From: Digitaria exilis
Lineage: Eukaryota; Streptophyta; Magnoliopsida; Poales; Poaceae
DNA: 64,000 bases
Assembly: GCA_015342445.1 (NCBI GenBank)
Contig: JACEFO010001653.1
Span: 2,232,001 to 2,296,000 of the forward strand
Reading direction: 5' to 3'
Part shown: one piece after another, positions 11,001 to 22,511 of the stretch
Numbering within the stretch: the first letter of the stretch is position 1
Layout of the letters: the number at the start of each line of letters is the position of its first letter
Notes under the pieces: generated by a model
Seen by the model: only the letters and a program-made list of their open reading frames with translations
Told to the model about the DNA's origin: nothing
Databases searched by the model: none
Made by a program: the position numbers and the translations under genes

Positions 11001-13601
11001 TCAACAACATGGCCAGCAATTTCTGAGAGCTCATATGATTTACTTTTGTTGCTTTTAAATTCCTCCAGAAGCGAGGGCATCAAATTGGCATCCATCTTCC
11101 CACCCATGCCTGAATTCCATGAACCAAAGGAGCTACCAAAGTTTCTCATGCCTGATGGAAAGCGCATGCTGCGATCACCATGCCTAAGTGGACTGCCTGG
11201 TGCAATAGGTGAAGAGGGAAGAACAGGACTTGTCAATGGACTTCCACCATAGCCAAGATTAAATCCAAGATTGCCATAGTAGCCATATTGCTTTTGTGAC
11301 TGAAGTAAAGGACCAAGGTTAGCTTTCTGAGGACCAAGTAAGTCCATGTAAGAATTTCCCAGATGGGCCCTGTCCATGAGAGGATCATCACAGGTAGCTG
11401 CAAGTTGAGCAAGGTACTGGATATATGCTGGATCAATAGGAGTCTGAAGAGAAGGCGACGCAGTTGGACTTCCAATTCCACTGTAGTTTAGCATGTTAGA
11501 CATACCAGCTAAATTTTGTCGAGAAGATACAGTCCCTCCAGGGGATCTAGAACCAATCCTAGGGGAGGCAAAGCCAGATCCAAGTGACAAATTGTCAAAT
11601 GATGTGAAACTGCCAGCATTAATCTGGTTTCTCACCGTAGATGAATTTGCCAAATTTGCAGAATAGCCATCAGGCCCTTTAGACTGTCCATGCTCAGGAC
11701 GTCTCATGTAGGAGTGCTGCTGGTTGCCATTTGTTTGGTCAGCCTGACGATCAAACAGAAACTTCTGGACATTATCAACATCCTGATAGAGCTGAGACTG
11801 GTCCATAGTTTGCCCACTCATTGCCCTAGATGATAAGCTCATCCCAGATAAAGCTGCAACCAGATCATCAGATTCACCGATAGCAGATGAACTACGGCGG
11901 AAAGAAGATGAACCACCATTAATCTTCTTGTCATTAGAACCAACTTTCACACCGATTGGAGGCAGAGATGGACTAGGGGCCCTCCTCACGAGCTCAGGAT
12001 CTGGAGATGCACTTCGAGAAAGCGATGACCCTAAAATAGAAGCATATGTATTTGATGATAAATCATTGCTCTGAATTTCATCCAAGCCTCGTGAATTATT
12101 ACTAGAGTGAAGGCCTCCCATGGCTCCAGGTCCCCGATGCAGCACATACTGTATTCCAGAGGAACCTAACAAGTCATTACCATTGTGGTTGGCAGGCTGT
12201 CTATCCATATCCCGTTGATACGAATCGTCCTGCGCCATTTCCAAAACAGAAGTACAAATCTTATTTAGATTAAATCCAAGACAGAAGGGAAAAACCTCGT
12301 GCTCAAGGCAGGAATTCAAAAATTCTTTAGTGCACAGTCATCAATAAGAACAAGATTGACAAAGGGCATTCAGTTTGCCCTTTTTTTTGCAAAAATTACA
12401 GGGAATTCAACTGAGCAAACCACAAAAATTAGAAGATTATAACCACGACGCGATGCAGACAATGGCTCTCCAATGCATCAATACATTGCAATTGATAAGA
12501 TACAACCAAAGGTTGCCAGCCATAGAGAGTGAATCCAAGTATTACACTAGTGAGGTATAAAACAGTGCTTCCCATGATCAGTTAAGACATTCTGAAAACT
12601 AGAAACTGTGAAGTCTTCAGGAACTAGATAGGTATATTCGCATCATGACATCTGCAACACCTTCATGTACAAAATCAGAAAAGCTTGTTGAAAATGTTAC
12701 TTAGCTCTCTAGATAAGGGAAGTAGGAATTATTATTTTTGTGTATAAGCTCAAACCAATTTATCTTGCTTGTATGATCATACAAGAAAGTAAGCCTTCAA
12801 CAGATCAACAAATCACATATCAGCAATACAAAGACATCACCTAAAAACACAGCCCCAAAGTGCAGTCACGCATTTACACGGCAGTGACTGCAAGACTTGA
12901 GGCCTAATAAATGCTAAAAATGGCAAATCTATGAGATGGGAGCATCTGCGTTACCCAAAAAAAAATCGGTTGAATTAAAAACAGAGGAAGAAAAGTATTT
13001 CACCCCTAGATATACTCCGCTATAAGTGGGATGGACTCAGAGTCTCAGACAAGTCACTCAGCAGTCAAACATAGCAACATCTCACGCAACTAGCAGAAGG
13101 TCAAGGCTTTCTCACAAGACGTATACTAGCACAGAATGAAGATACAGGTAGTACTTAATCAAAACCACAAAAAGAAATGAAGGGGGAGAAAAGATTCGAT
13201 CTTCCCACCTGAAAGACGGTGGAGAAGCTCCTCTGGCGACCAAGATCGATCCCGGGCAGTCCGACCGTCCCTTCCGCAGCCGCAACCGCCGGCTGCCTCC
13301 TGCCGTCCCCGATCCCGCCGAGGCCGGAGGAGCGGAGGCGGTGGTGCGAGGAGCGCCAGTCCTCCTTAGACAGCAGCGGCGGCGGGAGGCGCGGGTTGAG
13401 GTGCGCATTGGAGTAGTAGTAGCTTTGGTAGGCCGGGTCGGCGCGGAGGTCGTCGTCGAGGAAGAGGCTGCCGGCGGCGGCGGCGGCGCCCATGGCGCCC
13501 TCGACGGTGGGCGGCGCGGAGCCGCTGCGGAAGACCTCGAAGTCCCGTTCCGCCTCCGCTCCGAACGCCTCGCCGCCGCGCGCCGCCATCTCCGTCACCA
13601 T
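8017..13601 (-). CDS. Pumilio/PUF RNA-binding protein (PUM1-6 type), nine exons
   Basis: Exons: 13601-13209, 12229-10995, 10746-10605, 10518-10411, 10014-9802, 9706-9596, 8653-8459, 8321-8147 and 8057-8017. All junctions are GT-AG with matching phases, giving about 870 residues. PUF proteins bind UGUA-type motifs in 3'UTRs and recruit repressors of translation and mRNA stability in the cytoplasm. Residue range about 545-860 holds eight Puf repeats, with typical helices such as DQYGSRFIQQKLE, DVFGNYVVQK, QMYGCRVIQK, DQNGNHVIQKCIE, HPYGCRVIQ, DQYGNYVVQ, QKFASNVIEK and DQFANYVVQK. The N-terminal exon carries FRSGSAPPTVEG, conserved in Arabidopsis PUM1-6, and exon 2 is long, low-complexity and Ser/Gly/Asn-rich. 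The predicted C-terminus is AAGEKRLGLQPACTAA. The first true ATG in frame is at 13601. The exon 2 acceptor (GCGCAG|GACGATTCG) is the least certain junction. Confidence 0.93.
12230..13208 (-). other. Large first intron of the Pumilio gene
   Basis: About 980 bp between the CAG|GTGGGAAG donor and the GCGCAG|GAC acceptor. AT-rich, with no repeat or RNA gene recognised. Confidence 0.6.
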
Positions 13602-14460
13602 CGCGGGGGGCCGCAAGAAAAATAAAAGGCCAAGATCTTTAGGGTTTAGAGCGCTAGAATCCCGCCATTACCTTGCTCCCGCGAGGAAAACCGAGAAAGC
13701 TGCAGGTTTTAACAGAATTTATCCGCGGAATGAGCACTAGCTCAGATCGAGGAGCGGCAAGAAATGATTTTGACTGCTCAGAATGGACGAATCAGGGTGA
13801 GGGCGTCCATCTGCGGGAGGATAGGCGTTCGAATTCAGCGAAAATGGAGCGGATTCGCGAGGGATTGAAGCTCCCCTTTCACGCAGCTAGTGTGAGCAGT
13901 GGCGTGCTGGTAGTGGGGGAAGAAGAGTAGAGACTGGAGAAGAAAGGGAGCCTCATTGCGGCTCGATTAAGTACAACGGCCGGAGTGAGTTGGGCCGTTG
14001 GATTTAGGATTGGACGGGCGAGATCTCCAAGAGGGCTTTGGGTCCTAGGGTTTTGTTGCTGGCCCTGCTCTGTGAGAGAGAGGTGGAGAGAGAGAGATGC
14101 GAAGCTTGACCTGCTCTCTATCTTTTTTTTTCTTGAACAAACGCTCTCTTTTTTTAGAAATGGAAACTTTTGGTGCTATACTAGTCCTACCTGCGGTGCT
14201 GCTCCCCATTGGCGTGTGACTTGTTGTAGGGTAGATTATAGAAACAGAATTTCTTCTTCCTCGTCCATATATATGCTATGTTGCTACTTTGGTGATTGAA
14301 AGAGATGTTTTCAGGTCAGTTTCTCCAAAAAAAAAAGTTATCATTCTTCTCCAGGTAGATTCCATCCATCCCATGCATCCCTTTTCTCTTGCGTGGCCCT
14401 TCCATTTTTAGGCTAAATCTGGAGATGCCGTTTGTTTAGTTCAGCGAGATTACCAGCTTA
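13602..14460. promoter_or_regulatory. Upstream region and probable promoter of Pumilio gene
   Basis: GC-rich near the gene (about 13600-13930), then falling to AT-rich DNA with a GAGAGAGA run near 14080-14100. It presumably carries the minus-strand leader and promoter. No clear TATA box was recognised. Confidence 0.4.
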
Positions 14461-14620
14461 GGCTGTGTTTAGTTGTGGTGGGGAAAAGTATTTTTTTTTC
14501 TGGGATACGTGTTATGTGAGGAGGATAAATAGAAAAATAGAGAAAGAAATTTTTGAGATGCGTGTTCTGTGAGAAGGATGAATAGAAAATAAAAAATACT
14601 TTTAAAAACTAAACACGGCC
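14461..14620. mobile_element. MITE with GGCTGTGTTTAGT termini (copy 1)
   Basis: 160 bp starting GGCTGTGTTTAGTT and ending AACTAAACACGGCC, so the termini are near-perfect inverted repeats of about 14 bp. Flanks are TTA on the left and TAA on the right. Internal words (GGGATACGTGTTATGTGAG, GAAGGATGAATAG) recur in the element at 24198-24358, and in reverse in 17044-17212. Confidence 0.75.
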
Positions 14621-15656
14621 TAAGCTCGTTACAAAAGATAACTGCATGCAGCAGGCAGCACCGTGTGTGTTCCTGGCATATGGTATGGTACGGTAAGGCC
14701 AGATTTTACAGCGAACTCTGAGGGCCCCTTTGTGCCCTGGAGATAAGATTTGTGTGCAGTAGTGGTGCACAGAATCACAAAATCATAAGCCGTGCATTGG
14801 GAGTACTGACGCGGTGACGCCCAAGATCGCTTCGTCTGCCCCCTCCCCTGCCTGGACCAACAAGAGAACAACCTTCACCCGTAGTCTGTATGTGTTTAGA
14901 TTTAGGAAAAAGTACTTTTCTAATAAATTTTTCATATTCATCTCACTCACAGAACACGTTTTCTAATGCACTATTTATCTAAAACTTACCTCCACTTTTT
15001 CAATCTGAACGCAGCCTCTGTAGTCCCTGGCCGGCAGGCCAGTATTGTTGGAAATAAAAAAACATGGTATCTTTTATGATCTGTGATACCGTGGTGAATC
15101 TGTAATCTTGGCAATGTTATTAATTCGTTTACCATTGAAGTAACCGTAGGTGGGGTAAAGTGAAACTGTCAGAGTGGCTGGTGAGTAGTAGAACAGTTGG
15201 GGAGGTAGTGATGAGTACGTGCACGGCGCTACTGCTGCGAGGGGAGCGCGTGCGTGCTGTCGCGTGGCCAGTGGACCGAAGGAACGAGACGGGAAGATGG
15301 AGAGCACGTGCTCCGACACCAGATTAACTGACCCCAAATCAACCATTAGTAAGCGCTAAGCAAAGGTGAAGAGAGAGGTGGAAAAAGAAATGGCGTGGGC
15401 AACACCGGCGAGCAGGCCACGCGTACATCTCGAGGCAGCTCATCAGAACCTCCCAAGCTCGCGTCCACTCGACTATTTAATTCTTTTCCCAGTCCTTTTT
15501 CTTTAATTGATCCTTTACAACAGGAAACAAAATTATTCTTCTGTTTCTGTCAAAAAAAAATTCTATTTTTAGTGGTTGTAATAGATATAGTTTTTTTTGA
15601 ATTGGTTGTAGTTAGCAATACAGAAAAGGCTAAATGATGGGTATGGATACGTCTTA
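14621..15656. other. Intergenic region with MITE remnant
   Basis: No gene recognised. A remnant related to the GGCTGTGTTTAGT MITE family lies at about 14885-15017 (AGAACACGTTTTCTAATGCA, ending CTGAACGCAGCC). Confidence 0.45.
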
Positions 15657-16512
15657 CACTGCGTTTGGATGTTGGCATTGAGCCATAGAATTCGGAATTG
15701 AAATTTGCTGTCACCAATTCCGCCGTTTGGATGTGAAAGGAATTGGGAAACGGAATTGAGGACCAATACCATGCGGCATTCCTTTGGCTTCCGCTAACGT
15801 TCGCCCGATTCAGAGCCCAGACCCTCGGTATTGCTCGGCATTGGTCTCGTGGTCATCCGCCTCCTCTCTCGTCGCTCCTTCCCCCGTCAGTTCGTTTCCC
15901 CATCACTCCGACCAAGATCTGGTGAGCCTCATCGTCGCCACGCCCCGCATCCTCCGGCTGAGCGGAGGGCCTCGCTGCCGCAGGGCCGGGCGGAGCTCCC
16001 CGTGGCTCGTCGCCGCCGCTCGGCGGTGCGCTCCCCGTGCGCCGTCGGCCCAGGCGAAGCTCCCCGCGGCTCGTCGCCGCCACCATGCGCCGCCGGCCCA
16101 GTCAGAGTTCCCCATCGCCGCCGCTAGGAGAAAGTCCACGCATGCTGCGGGCCCAAGCGAACCCCCGCGCTTCGGTTTCGCTGTGGTGTGGAGCTCTCTG
16201 CGTGTCGCGCTCACCTTTCCCTGCCTCCCTCTCCGGCAAGCAGTTGGGGTTCCCGTACTGTGATGGTGGTGGAGATGCATGCAGCACAGGTACACCCCTG
16301 TTGGTCAGCACTCCGAGAAGATGTAAATTTCGATTTCTGTAGATACACATCCAACGGGATTTGGTATTAGGAGCCTCATTCAATTTCACCTGAAAATTCT
16401 CTCTACATCCAAACAACGGCTTTGGTATTGAGTCTATTAAAATATCTAGTCTGATTTGGTATTGAAACCAATTCAATGCCAACATCTCCAATGTCTACGT
16501 CCAAACGAAGCC
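15657..16512. mobile_element. Putative TIR element with GC-rich cargo (possible Pack-type)
   Basis: The left end reads CTGCGTTTGGATGTTGGCATT. The right end, on the opposite strand, reads GGCTTCGTTTGGACGTAGAC and then GATGTTGGCATTGAATTGG. Both ends also carry a subterminal CCGTTTG(G)ATGT word. Between AT-rich ends lies about 500 bp of GC-rich sequence (15790-16290) with internal repeats such as GCTCCCCG.GGCTCGTCGCCG. The base composition resembles a captured grass first exon, but I do not recognise the source and no clear target duplication is visible. Confidence 0.45.
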
Positions 16513-17043
16513 TAGCCATTGATAAAGGCGATGGGCCGGCCAAAGGCGAAGGCAATAAAATAAGGAGTCAGGCCAAGGCAAGCTCCTTTCAAGGCAAAAA
16601 TAAAATAAAATAAACAAAGATCCCTCCCACAGCCACCCACACGCAGCGGACAAGTCTTCGCGTCATTCTTTTGTTAGTGGTGTGATAGTTTTTTTTAGCG
16701 AGTAGTGGTGTGATTAGTGAGGGAATAATATAACCTCAGGCGAGGATTTGGGAACTGGACCTGGAAGTATTTTCAATTGGCCCGCCGACAACGACGACGA
16801 CCACCGAGCCCAGAATCTCGTAATGCGGCCCATCAGTCCTCCACTGTTCAGGATTCCAGCCCAATAAACCCGACGACGGCATACATCATCTTTGGTGGCC
16901 TTTTTTTCTAAAAAAAAAACATCATCACTGGTGGCCATTTCACCTTCACCCATCAAGCTCGTAGCCTTCGCTCAAAAAAAAAAATCAAGCTCGTAGCCCA
17001 ACAGTGTAGTTTCAGTCCTAAAAAACAGTGTCATTTTAGTTAT

Positions 17044-17212
17044 GGCTGTATTCAGATGGAAAAAAAAAGGTATTTTTTACTTCATATTCATCCTCTCACA
17101 TAACACGCTTCCCAGAAAATTTCTTTTTCACCTTTTCTATTTATCCTCCTCACATAACACGCTTCTCAGGAAAAAAAGTAATTTTTTCTCCCTTTTCACT
17201 GAACACACAGCC
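17044..17212. mobile_element. MITE with GGCTGTGTTTAGT-type termini (copy 2)
   Basis: 169 bp starting GGCTGTATTCAGATGG and ending CTGAACACACAGCC. The internal CATAACACGCTTC motif appears twice and is the reverse of the GCGTGTTATGTGAG motif of the copies at 14461 and 24198. Confidence 0.65.
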
Positions 17213-20200
17213 TTTTGTGTCCGTGCCAAAACAACTTCTTTGTGTCTCAACTCTCAATCATGCCATGCGTCGTCTTCAAGTTAAAAAAAAGCATGCGCCG
17301 TCTTCTCTCGTCTCTCATCCTGATGAATTCTAATCTGCAGCACAGGATCATCATAGTGCATGTATCCACTATTGCATTGACTTCTTCATCTATGATTAGG
17401 TATTAGGTTTGGCGCGCGTGTGGCAAATAGTCAAAGCAAAGTTAACGATGCTACTATACATCTTATATACCAGCTGGATTAAGCCTGCTAACAAACAAAT
17501 TAGATACATAACCGATCCCTCTCTTTGTACAGAAAAAAAAAGTCGTTTTGTTTTTAAACTTTAACTGCAAATTCTTTTTACGTGTTAAGTTTTGAAATGT
17601 GAAAATAATATGAGTAGATTCGTATTGAAATGTAGTTTAATATATTTATTTTTAAATATATTTATAACTATTTTATAATAAAAAGTATTAGTTAAAATTA
17701 TATTTTTTGAGATCATGTCAATGTCTTAAAAGAAGTTTTTTTCCTATACAGTGGGAAAGCACAGTTCAGTAAGATCGAGGCCTGCATTTATACTATCAGA
17801 AGTGTCAACGTGGATTGATGTATATCAGCATCGAGAGGCCAGTCAAGACGCTGTCAAGGGCACAGCAGGTTTTGGCCAAACCAAAACAACGACTTGCTTC
17901 CCCTTGCTTGTGTAGGTGGTGGTGCTAATGCTACCAAGCCAGCCAGCAGGCAGCATGGACCATGGAGTTTATCCTTTGCATGCACGGTTGGCAGCCACTG
18001 GGATATGTTCGACGGCGACCCTCCGATTTAGTTGGCACCTAACAAGCTTGCTTTGACTAAACCAACTTTCAGACCGGCCGCTAGGCCCCAATTTCATCGA
18101 CTTATGCATACCGTACCAGTAAATAAAATAAATCATACATTATATATAGAAAAAAAATATTGGTCTAGTAGTGTTTTTCTTTTTCGGGTCTGAGGTTACG
18201 CTGATAAGAAAAGCTATCAGCTCTGCGAAGTGCATCACCAGATCAGCTTAAGCAATACAAAGAAGATGTTTTTTTTCTAATTTATATATTTGCAAACTTC
18301 GGGGATAGACCAACCGCAATAGAGAGCTATAAGAATTGGAGATGAGGCCCCTACTTACTTGGGGATTGCACGCCTAACCTGCTAAAATATATGTGCACTC
18401 CGTCTCCCTTTTCCGAGTTTATAAGATGCATGCACACGCGCGTTTCAAGCCCAAAGCAACTTTACATACAGGTTTGACGATAAAGAGAAGCATTCTTATA
18501 ATTATAATGCATAAGTTTAGATATAAGAGTGGTCCAAATGCAATTAGATTTTGCATAACTCTCTTTGCAAATGGTACGGTGTTTAAGATTTTGTATTTGT
18601 TGAAATGTATATGTAACAAATCAATATTGTAGGTGGTGAGCATGGGTGTTTGGCACACATGGCAGATGCGGGGCAAGCATACATGCGGCAGGCTTAATTG
18701 GTGGTTAAGCACATGCTGCGTCTTCTCTGAGCATGAATCCAGACATCATGCGTGCAAGACTGCAAGACCAAATAACAAGAGTACTAAAAAAAACGCTGCA
18801 CCTCCAATCAAGGGACTGGCCGGTCATCCAGCACTCTCTTGACCTAGAGCTCCAAAACGCCCTTGTCTCTTGCAACACTGCCCTCAAAATCAAATTAATA
18901 GTACAGTACAGTGACCTGGCTCTCAGCGACACCTCTTTGATCCATGATTTAACTAGTTTCAGCTACCGGCCGGCCTCGGATCCCAGATGTAACTTGTTTA
19001 AAGCGCGCCGACGCGGTGCACAAGGTAGGCACTTAACCATATAATTTAATCCCCTTGATAAGACCTGATAGTATTCCAGTGACACAAAAAATCATTTCAT
19101 AACTTGGTGCGTCCTCAATGATCTGGCTAGCTAGAACATTGCGAAGTAGCTACTGGTACTTAAAATTTTGACGTGAACTAGTTTATTTTCTCTACAATCT
19201 GTAAACCGATTGGTCACTGTTAAAATGCCAAATCAGGTAAAGCCGAAGTTCGAAAAGGAAAAAAAAAACAAACTGTGCCGGATAGGGCTTAAAGACAGAG
19301 GTGGAGGTGGAGGAGGACCAAGCAAGCAAAGCCAAGTCCATGGCAAGCTGTGGTCGCGTTGGACTAGATTGGAACCAGTCGATACGGGTGAGAGAGCAAC
19401 GAGAATCCAAGGCGGGCCAGGCGTGACGGAAATGCCCCTCACATGCTATAGTACTATACCTCCTTGTCAACTGCATGACAAGCGCGTCACGCAGCACGAT
19501 CAACGCTCGAATTGCCAAGTTAGGCAAGCAAGACACCCGGAGAAAAATTTCATTAACTAAACCCCTGGGATTTCGGTCAGATCGATTCCTGCGAGGGAGA
19601 TGCCGACGGTTCAGGTGGCCAAGGAAGGAGGAAACCAAACCTAAAACCAGCGGGCGCCGCCGCGACATAGGACGGCGGCGGCGGCGATCCGTGCGGTGCC
19701 GAACCGGGTTGCTGATCTGCAGCTGACAGGTGGGCCATGGAATGAAACGGCAGGAGGTGGCCGGCATGCACTCGCGATCACCCCCGCGGCTCGCACGTCG
19801 CCATCGCCGCCGTCCGTCGTCAAGGGCGAACTGGCCTTGGCCTGTGGGTTAGTATATGGACGCGGCGGCGTTGACCGACTCGGCTCGGCTCCGGCCGCCG
19901 CTGCCCCCTCCGCGACCGGCCGGCCGGCGTGCTATTGCTTTTGCGCTTGCGTTTGCTTTGATAGCTCCTCCGTACGACGCGTCTTTATCTCCTCTTCTTC
20001 TTCTTCCCCGATTCAATTCTCTCCGCTGGTCGTTACATACGTCTTTGTTTTTTCCTTTCCTTTTTCTCTGGCTCCAGCAAGCAGCAAGCAAGCAAGGAAA
20101 CCCTGTGCCCAGCTGTGCTTTTGGTCACTCGTGTTTGGGCTGGAAAACCCCAACGAATTCGTGGAGCTCACACGGATTTTTTTGGTTTTCGTCCCAACAA

Positions 20201-20430
20201 AACACGCAGGAGAGGCACCGTCACGACGCGGAGCAGAAGCCATCGACGGCAGATCAGCCGCTACCGTGGACGCACCGATGAGTCGACGATGGTTGTGTGT
20301 TCAGATTCAACAAAAAGTCCTTGTCCAACAAGTTTTTTTCTATTCATCCGACTCACAAAATACGTTTTTCAGTGCACTATTGATCTAAAAAAAAGTATTT
20401 TTTACTTCCAATCTGAACACAGCCTATGAC
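17213..20430. other. Long intergenic region without recognised genes
   Basis: About 3.2 kb upstream of the RING gene. AT-rich to about 19500, then GC-rich at 19570-19960. Open frames exist on both strands in the GC-rich part (for example 19696-20388, +), but none shows a recognisable domain or splice pattern. A partial MITE of the GGCTGTGTTTAGT family lies near 20320-20425, ending CTGAACACAGCC. Part of the GC-rich stretch could be an unannotated leader or noncoding transcript. Confidence 0.4.
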
Positions 20431-20939
20431 GCGGCGACACGCTGACGCCGTCGCAGCAGCTACCCTACCACTCGATCTCTGCTCCGATTTTGGATCCCAC
20501 TATCGGCTACCGCACGTGTGGAATTGTAACCCGATCGAACAGGTGCCAATTGCCATCGATCGTCCGAACAGAAGCAAAGGGTGCTAAAAAAAGGAGCGAA
20601 CTTTTCAATCGCGTGTGCACGAATCCGCCATGAAACTTCGTAACGCCGCGGGTGGCGTCGGGAGCACGACCGGATGGGGTCAGTCAGTCACGGGGACGGA
20701 CGAATCAGTGTTCGTTGCCGTTTCCTCTCGACGCGGCAGCTTCTGCTCTCTTCAAAGTCTGAACGCGTTTTCGTGCGCGTCGTCCCCTCCCCGCCCAGTT
20801 TGGTTGCTTTTTTTTTTTTGGCGGGGATTGCATCGGCCATCGCCTTCCAGGCAGCGGAGAGCGGAGGCCACTTGCAAAGGCAGCTGCTTTTCTTTTCCAT
20901 TTTTTCTTCCCGCACTCCACTCCACCTCCCCGCCGGCCG

Positions 20940-21278
20940 GTTAAAAACCTCCCCCAAATCGATGCAATCATCGAGCAAATAGAGAGAGGGGGAATCGGAA
21001 TCGGTCGCCTCCCACCACCAACCCTTCTTCGACTTCCTCTTCCTTCCCCCTTTCCTCTCTCTACTCTTCGCCGCCGTCGTCGAATCCGTCCTCTATCTCC
21101 CGGCTCCGGTAGCGACTTCCATCCAGCAAGAGCAAGCAGCTACCTTTCTCTCCCTCCTCGCTTCGCTTACCAGCGCGGCCGGCCGGATCGGCTGCCTACC
21201 GTCGGCGAAGAGTCTCTGCTTGCGTTCAGCAGTTTCCGCCCAGATCTGAGCTCCGACCGCCCACAAAGGACGGATTCG
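20940..21278 (+). promoter_or_regulatory. Core promoter and 5'UTR region of the RING-H2/DUF1117 gene
   Basis: CT-rich leader sequence (for example TTCCTCTTCCTTCCCCCTTTCC around 21030-21055) directly precedes the ATG at 21279. A weak TATA-like GGTTAAAAACC lies near 20940. The transcription start cannot be fixed by reading. Confidence 0.35.
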
Positions 21279-22511
21279 ATGGCGTCCTCGCCCACGGCGG
21301 CCCCGGGGGCGTCCTACTGGTGCTACCAGTGCGACCGCTTCGTCCGCGCCGCGGCGCAGCACGAGGAGGGCGGAGGCTCACCAACCGCCGCCGTCGCCTG
21401 CCCGTCCTGCGGCGGGGGATTCCTCGAGGAGATGGGCGCGCCGCCGCCGCGTGCCGCCTACCTCCGCCGCCCGCGCCCGCACCACCACCACCACCACCAT
21501 CACCACGCCGCGGCCGCCGCCGACATGCGGCTCCGCCGCGCTCGTCGCGCCGGCGGCGCCGCGGGGGGAGCCGGGGGCGACACCCGGGCCTCGCCTTTCA
21601 ACCCCGTCATCGTGCTCCGCCGCTCCCCCGCCGGTGGGGACGCCGCCGACGGCTCCCCCGACGCTGCTGCTGCCGCCGCCGCGGCAAGCAGCTTCGAGCT
21701 CTTCTACGATGACGGCGCGGGCTCGGGCCTCCGCCCGCTCCCGGAGAGCATGTCCGACTTCCTCATGGGCTCCGGCTTCGAGCGCCTCCTCGACCAGCTC
21801 GCGCAGATCGAGGCCGGTGGGCTCACCCGCGCCCGCGACAACCCGCCGGCGTCCAAGGCCGCCGTCGAGTCCATGCCCGTCGTGGCTGTCGACGCCGCCC
21901 ACGTCGCCGCCGAGTCCCACTGCGCCGTCTGCAAGGAGCCCTTCGAGCTCGGCGCCGAGGCGCGGGAGATGCCGTGCAGCCACATCTACCACGCCGACTG
22001 CATCCTGCCATGGCTCGCGCTACGCAACTCCTGCCCGGTGTGCCGCCACGAGATGCCCACTGACGCGCCGCGCGCCGGGGCGGCGCGGGACGCCGCGGCC
22101 GAGGAGGAGGCCACCGTCGGCCTCACCATATGGAGGCTCCCCGGCGGAGGCTTCGCCGTGGGGAGGTTCGCCGGCGGGAGGAGGCCCGAGGAGAGGGAGC
22201 TCCCCGTCGTCTACACGGAGATGGACGGCGGATTCAACAGCGGCGGCGCGCCCAGGAGGATCTCCTGGGGGTCTAGGCAGAGCCCCTCCACGGAGAGGGG
22301 CGCCATCAGGCGCATCCTGCGCAGCGTATTCGCCTGCTTCGGCCGCGGCGGCCACTCTTCTTCGCGGGCATCGTCCTCGCAATCCCACACCATGCCGGAA
22401 ATCAACGACGCGGCGTCCGACCGGAGCGCCGCCTTCAGCCATGGGTCCAGGAGCCGGAGCACGAGCTGGCGGCTCGAGGACGGCCATGCCGACGCCATGG
22501 TTCAGAGATGA
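21279..22511 (+). CDS. RING-H2 E3 ubiquitin ligase with zinc ribbon and DUF1117 (RDUF type)
   Basis: A single intronless frame of 410 residues. The N-terminal zinc ribbon (about residues 13-50) reads SYWCYQCDRFVR...ACPSCGGGFLEE. A His run and Ala/Arg-rich linker follow. The RING-H2 finger at about 215-256 has the C3H2C3 pattern CAVC..PCSHIYHADCILPW...CPVC. From about residue 279 the segment LTIWRLPGGGFAVGRFAGG to the basic IRRILRSVFACF is the DUF1117 region. This architecture matches Arabidopsis RDUF1/RDUF2, linked to abscisic-acid and drought responses. The expected activity is E2-dependent ubiquitin transfer. Very high GC content is normal for intronless grass genes. Long frames in other phases are shadows of this gene. 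Confidence 0.93.
   Translation: MASSPTAAPGASYWCYQCDRFVRAAAQHEEGGGSPTAAVACPSCGGGFLEEMGAPPPRAAYLRRPRPHHHHHHHHHAAAAADMRLRRARRAGGAAGGAGGDTRASPFNPVIVLRRSPAGGDAADGSPDAAAAAAAASSFELFYDDGAGSGLRPLPESMSDFLMGSGFERLLDQLAQIEAGGLTRARDNPPASKAAVESMPVVAVDAAHVAAESHCAVCKEPFELGAEAREMPCSHIYHADCILPWLALRNSCPVCRHEMPTDAPRAGAARDAAAEEEATVGLTIWRLPGGGFAVGRFAGGRRPEERELPVVYTEMDGGFNSGGAPRRISWGSRQSPSTERGAIRRILRSVFACFGRGGHSSSRASSSQSHTMPEINDAASDRSAAFSHGSRSRSTSWRLEDGHADAMVQR

Noticed and set aside
13155..13625. Plus-strand open frames opposite Pumilio exon 1
   Set aside because: Arg/Ala-rich antisense shadows of a GC-rich first exon.
18393..19044. Open frames of 70-100 codons in AT-rich DNA
   Set aside because: No motif, no homologue recognised, no splice or codon signal.
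19570..20430. Overlapping open frames of 100-230 codons on both strands in a GC-rich stretch
   Set aside because: Low-complexity translations, no domain, no splice-supported gene model; a MITE remnant lies at the right end.
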